The notes under the pieces are model-generated. The model was not told the DNA's origin, made no database searches, and saw only the letters and a list, made by a program, of their open reading frames with translations. A stretch of 64,000 nucleotides of DNA from Polynucleobacter difficilis (GTDB lineage: Bacteria > Pseudomonadota > Gammaproteobacteria > Burkholderiales > Burkholderiaceae): the NCBI RefSeq assembly GCF_003065365.1, contig NZ_CP023276.1, positions 620,001 to 684,000 on the forward strand, read 5' to 3'. Shown one piece after another: positions 60,222-64,000 of the stretch (the first letter of the stretch is position 1; each line of letters opens with the position of its first letter). Both the position numbers and the translations under genes were made by a program.

Positions 60222-62024
60222 ATGAATCACCCCAAGCCATCCGATGCGGTCGAAGCTGTTGCACTAGCAACCGTCAATGATTTACGGGAAACCATTCGGC
60301 GCAAAAGCAAGTTAAAAGGCCGTCAAGCCGACGATGCATCGATTGCCGAGGTACGCCAGCTGATTGGTGAGGCGCCACACCGCCGTGATCTCTTGATCGA
60401 AAACTTACATAAATTAAATGACGCCTACCGTGCCTTGCACGATCGCCATTTGGTTGCCCTCGCAAAAGAAATGAATTTGCCGATGGCAGAGGTATACGAA
60501 GTGGCCACGTTCTATCACCACTTTGAAGTGGTGCGTGGCGACGATCCGGTTGCCGACATCACCGTTCGCGTTTGCGATGGCCTGTCATGCGAACTGGCTG
60601 GCGCAAAAACGCTCTTGAGCCGTTTGCCTACGATCCTAGGCAATCCAAAAGTCAAGGTAATTGCAGCGCCGTGCGTCGGTCGCTGTGAGCAAGCGCCTGT
60701 AGCCGTAGTGCATCAATACCCCGTTTTATTTGCGACCGCTGAGACGGTTGCGGCAGCAGTTGCCAACAAGCAGTTGTCGCATCCACTCGCCAGTGATAGC
60801 GGCAATTTCGAGCCCGCTGATTTGGCAGAAAAAGGCGTTTCGCCCCAAGGCATTGACCAAGCCGTATCGCCCGACTACGTCGGCTACGAAACCTACCGCG
60901 CTAAGGGCGGTTACGCCTTAGCGGCAGAGCTGATCAGCGGCAAGCGCGATGGTGAGTTGATTATTAAAGCCATGGAAGACTCCGGTCTGCGCGGTCTCGG
61001 TGGCGCCGGCTTTCCGGCGGGGCGCAAGTGGCGCATTGTTAAAGATCAGCCCGCGCCTAAACTCATGGCCGTCAATATTGACGAAGGTGAGCCCGGCACA
61101 TTTAAGGATCGCACGTATTTAGAGCGCGACCCGCATCGTTTCTTAGAAGGTTTGCTGATTGCTGCAAGCGTAGTTGGTATTGATGCCTGTTACATCTATT
61201 TGCGCGATGAGTACCACGGTTGCCGTGAGCTGCTTGAGCGAGAAATCGCCAAGCTGCAAGCCAATCCCCCATTTAAGTTGCCCTTGATTGAACTGCGCCG
61301 TGGTGCAGGCGCTTACATTTGCGGCGAAGAGTCGGCGATGATCGAGAGCATTGAAGGTAAGCGCGGCGAGCCTCGCATGCGGCCACCGTACATTGCCCAA
61401 GTCGGTTTGTTTGGCCGTCCAACGCTCGAGCATAACTTTGAGACCCTCTATTGGGTGCGCGACATTGTGCAGCGTGGCCCGCAGTGGTTCAGTAGCTATG
61501 GTCGCCATGACCGCAAAGGCCTGCGCAGCTTTAGCGTAAGCGGCCGTGTGAAGTTGCCTGGCGTTAAATTGGCTCCAGCTGGCATCACCATTCAGGAATT
61601 GATTGATGAGTACTGTGGCGGTATGCAAGACGGCCACCGCTTCTATGGGTATTTGCCTGGCGGCGCCTCGGGCGGTATTTTGCCCGCCACCATGAACACT
61701 ATTCCACTGGACTTTGATACCTTGCAGCCCTACGGTTGTTTCATCGGCTCTGCCGCAGTCATGGTCTTTAGCGATAAAGACAAAGCGCGTGATGCAGCCC
61801 TCAATGTGATGCACTTTTTTGAGCATGAGAGTTGTGGTCAGTGCACGCCATGCCGTGTGGGTACCAGCAAGGCAGCTGAGCTAATGCAAGCCAAGTCGTG
61901 GGATCAAGTCACGTTAGAAGATTTAGCCACCGTGATGGTTGATGCTTCCATTTGCGGCCTTGGTCAAGCAGCCCCTAATCCGATTCGCTGTATTGCGAAG
62001 TACTTCCCAGAAGAGGTCGCTTAA
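60222..62024 (+). CDS. fdsB: Fused FdsG-FdsB-type NADH-binding subunit of soluble formate dehydrogenase
   Basis: A 600-residue diaphorase subunit. The N-terminal NuoE-like part (residues about 1-185) includes a helical bundle and a thioredoxin-like domain with the [2Fe-2S] ligands in CDGLSC and CVGRC. The NuoF-like part follows, with the FMN/NADH loops GLRGLGGAGFPAGRKW near residue 250 and GAGAYICGEESAMI near 360, and the [4Fe-4S] motif SCGQCTPCR near 535. In Cupriavidus these are two proteins, FdsG and FdsB. ATG 60222 begins the recognisable NuoE homology. The stop is directly followed by fdsA. Confidence 0.88.
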   Translation: MNHPKPSDAVEAVALATVNDLRETIRRKSKLKGRQADDASIAEVRQLIGEAPHRRDLLIENLHKLNDAYRALHDRHLVALAKEMNLPMAEVYEVATFYHHFEVVRGDDPVADITVRVCDGLSCELAGAKTLLSRLPTILGNPKVKVIAAPCVGRCEQAPVAVVHQYPVLFATAETVAAAVANKQLSHPLASDSGNFEPADLAEKGVSPQGIDQAVSPDYVGYETYRAKGGYALAAELISGKRDGELIIKAMEDSGLRGLGGAGFPAGRKWRIVKDQPAPKLMAVNIDEGEPGTFKDRTYLERDPHRFLEGLLIAASVVGIDACYIYLRDEYHGCRELLEREIAKLQANPPFKLPLIELRRGAGAYICGEESAMIESIEGKRGEPRMRPPYIAQVGLFGRPTLEHNFETLYWVRDIVQRGPQWFSSYGRHDRKGLRSFSVSGRVKLPGVKLAPAGITIQELIDEYCGGMQDGHRFYGYLPGGASGGILPATMNTIPLDFDTLQPYGCFIGSAAVMVFSDKDKARDAALNVMHFFEHESCGQCTPCRVGTSKAAELMQAKSWDQVTLEDLATVMVDASICGLGQAAPNPIRCIAKYFPEEVA

Positions 62025-64000
62025 ATGAACGCCCCTGTAAATCCAAACGAACTCCAGTTGCAAACCGTCGAGTTCAAGCTCGATGGCAAGACCATTATTT
62101 CGTATGAGGGTGAGACCATCCTTAAGGCTGCTAAACGCCATGGAGTGGATATTCCCCATCTGTGTTTTAAAGACGGCTATCGCCCCGATGGCAATTGCCG
62201 TGCATGCGTCGTTGAGATTAACGGCGAGCGCACCTTGGCGCCGAGCTGCTGCCGCAGCGCTACGCCAGGCATGGATGTCAAGGCCAATAGCGAGCGTGCG
62301 CTTAAGAGTCAAAAATTAGTACTGGAAATGTTGTTATCGGACATGCCAGATGAAGGGTATAAGTGGGTAGGAGACAGCGACGAAGAACAGCGCCAACAAC
62401 AACACGGCGAACTGAGCACTTGGGCTACGCGCCTGGATGTTCAAGTTCGACCAGAACTAAAGGCACTGCGTCGCAAACAGCCGGCTGCGGATGTATCGCA
62501 TCCGGCAATGGCGGTCAATTTAGACGCCTGTATTCAGTGTAATCGGTGCGTCCGCGCTTGCCGTGAAGAGCAAGTCAACGACGTGATTGGTTACGCGATG
62601 CGCGGTGCGCACAGTGAGATCGTATTTGATTTGAGCGATCCGATGGGCGAGAGCACCTGCGTGGCTTGCGGTGAGTGCGTGCAGGCTTGTCCGACGGGCG
62701 CCTTAATGCCCAAGGGCTTGATTGGTTCGCAAACCGTCGATCGCAAGGTCGATTCCGTTTGCCCATTCTGCGGCGTTGGTTGCCAAATTACCTATAACGT
62801 CAAAGACGAAAAGATTGTTAGCGTGGAAGGCCGTGATGGCCCAGCGAATCACAATCGCCTTTGCGTGAAGGGCCGCTTTGGTATGGATTACATCCACAAT
62901 CCACAGCGCTTAACCAAGCCTCTGATTCGAAAGCCAGGCATTCCTAAAGACGAGAATGCGATTCAGAACCCACAAGATTGGTCGAATATTTTCCGCGAAG
63001 CCACTTGGGAGGAGGCGCTGGATTTAGCTGCTGGAAAGTTAAAGCAGTTACGCGATCAGCATGGCAACAAGACACTCGCTGGTTTTGGTTCAGCTAAAGG
63101 CAGCAACGAAGAAGCATATTTGTTCCAAAAACTGGTTCGTACTGGCTTTGGTAGCAATAACGTCGACCATTGCACCCGCTTATGCCATGCATCCAGCGTT
63201 GCTGCATTACTCGAGGGCGTCGGTTCGGGCGCGGTGAGTAATCAGGTTAATGACGTTGAGCATTCCAGCTTGATCTTCTTGATTGGATCAAACCCAACCG
63301 CAAATCATCCGGTGGCTGCAACTTGGTTTAAGAACGCCGCTAAGAATGGCGCCAAGATTGTGCTCTGCGATCCACGCATTACCGACATTGGTAAACACGC
63401 TTGGCGCACGATGCAGTTCAAGCCCGATACCGATGTGGCGATGCTTAATGCCATGATCTACACCATCATCGAAGAAGGTTTGTGCGATCAGAACTTCATT
63501 CGCGATCGTGCGAACAACTTTGAAGCCTTAAAAGAAAACATCAAAGGCTATAGCCCAGAAGCGATGGCGCCGATCTGCGGTATTCCGGCAGAAACTTTAC
63601 GTGAAGTTGCGCGTGAGTTTGCGACCACCAAGTCCGCCATGATTTTATGGGGCATGGGCGTGAGCCAGCACATTCACGGCACGGACAATGCACGTTGCTT
63701 AATTGCCCTCGTGAGCATTACCGGTCAAATTGGTAAGCCTGGCTCTGGCTTGCATCCACTGCGCGGTCAAAACAACGTGCAGGGCGCCAGTGACGCCGGA
63801 TTGATTCCAATGATGTTCCCGAACTACCAGCGCGTCGACAATGCCGAAGCGCATGCGTGGTTTGAGAAATTCTGGGATAGCCCACTGGATAAAAAGCCGG
63901 GCTATACCGTGGTTGAGATCATGCATAAGATCACAGCGCCGGATAGTGATCCCCATAAGATTCGTGGCATGTACGTCGAGGGTGAGAACCCTGCGATGAG
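62025..64000 (+). CDS. fdsA: Formate dehydrogenase molybdenum subunit, 3' truncated
   Basis: The first 658 codons of a protein usually near 950 residues; the end lies beyond the window. It opens with a [2Fe-2S] ferredoxin-like domain (PHLCF, NCRACVVE), a His/Cys-rich and [4Fe-4S] bis-ferredoxin region (ACIQCNRCVRAC, CVACGECVQACP) and the molybdopterin-domain [4Fe-4S] site (CPFCGVGC). The molybdenum ligand is Cys387 in HCTRLCHAS, followed by the conserved His; no selenocysteine is needed. It oxidises formate and passes electrons to NAD through the FdsB partner. Its ATG adjoins the fdsB stop. Confidence 0.93.
   Translation, partial: MNAPVNPNELQLQTVEFKLDGKTIISYEGETILKAAKRHGVDIPHLCFKDGYRPDGNCRACVVEINGERTLAPSCCRSATPGMDVKANSERALKSQKLVLEMLLSDMPDEGYKWVGDSDEEQRQQQHGELSTWATRLDVQVRPELKALRRKQPAADVSHPAMAVNLDACIQCNRCVRACREEQVNDVIGYAMRGAHSEIVFDLSDPMGESTCVACGECVQACPTGALMPKGLIGSQTVDRKVDSVCPFCGVGCQITYNVKDEKIVSVEGRDGPANHNRLCVKGRFGMDYIHNPQRLTKPLIRKPGIPKDENAIQNPQDWSNIFREATWEEALDLAAGKLKQLRDQHGNKTLAGFGSAKGSNEEAYLFQKLVRTGFGSNNVDHCTRLCHASSVAALLEGVGSGAVSNQVNDVEHSSLIFLIGSNPTANHPVAATWFKNAAKNGAKIVLCDPRITDIGKHAWRTMQFKPDTDVAMLNAMIYTIIEEGLCDQNFIRDRANNFEALKENIKGYSPEAMAPICGIPAETLREVAREFATTKSAMILWGMGVSQHIHGTDNARCLIALVSITGQIGKPGSGLHPLRGQNNVQGASDAGLIPMMFPNYQRVDNAEAHAWFEKFWDSPLDKKPGYTVVEIMHKITAPDSDPHKIRGMYVEGENPAM

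Overview
The window reads as an ordinary chromosomal segment of a betaproteobacterium of the order Burkholderiales, most likely a Polynucleobacter-like freshwater member of the Burkholderiaceae. The evidence is the mid-range base composition, three solute-binding receptors (two of the TctC/Bug type and one TAXI), the gene order rimP-nusA-infB-rbfA-truB-typA, a soluble NAD-linked formate dehydrogenase locus, and close similarity of housekeeping proteins to that group. The genus is an inference from gene content. I see no insertion sequence, prophage, CRISPR array or plasmid function.

Layout. Positions 1-3430 hold an organic or sugar acid cluster on the + strand (gluconolactonase-like end, GntR/UTRA regulator, Ldh-family dehydrogenase, Bug receptor). 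Positions 3580-9180 hold a membrane-anchored TAXI receptor, a small tautomerase, a class II aldolase, a DUF3422 membrane protein and a flavocytochrome c sulfide dehydrogenase pair (fccA-fccB). Positions 9367-12943 are a three-gene unit of an ArnT-like glycosyltransferase, a sialidase-like protein and a membrane protein. Positions 13050-17200 form a minus-strand operon (hydratase, MmgE/PrpD, CitE-like lyase, Bug receptor) that looks like itaconate/mesaconate-type C5 acid breakdown. Next come chrA-fabI, a complete YejABEF-type peptide ABC importer, a C40 peptidase-like protein whose catalytic Cys is Gly, and a patatin-like lipoprotein.

Positions 27000-40050 are the information-processing core: scpB-rluB, then rimP-nusA-infB-rbfA-truB-typA behind an attenuator-like leader, then dusA and a Pif1-like helicase. 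tRNA-His with a DUF3820 gene, purU, two small envelope proteins and a penicillin-acylase homologue follow. A DctPQM TRAP importer (44822-48632) has an unusual linker in its large permease and a terminator after the receptor gene. After tRNA-Leu, the minus-strand run fumarase, murI, tonB, exbB, exbD, SUMF1-like protein looks like one operon. Acetyl-CoA synthetase, an orphan PemK/MazF-like toxin, tRNA-Ser, a DUF748 envelope protein, a small lipoprotein and the start of the fds formate dehydrogenase operon (fused diaphorase subunit, then FdsA running off the end) complete the window.

The combined picture is a heterotroph that scavenges small organic acids and peptides with high-affinity binding-protein systems and adds energy from formate and reduced sulfur. 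A TAGGGTAAACC-type motif recurs upstream of the fcc, dctPQM and fds operons, with a weaker version before acs, and may mark a shared regulon. I did not find a clear new multi-gene system. The most unusual items are the Cys-less C40 protein, the rimP leader, the scpB leader, the motif set and the modified TRAP permease.
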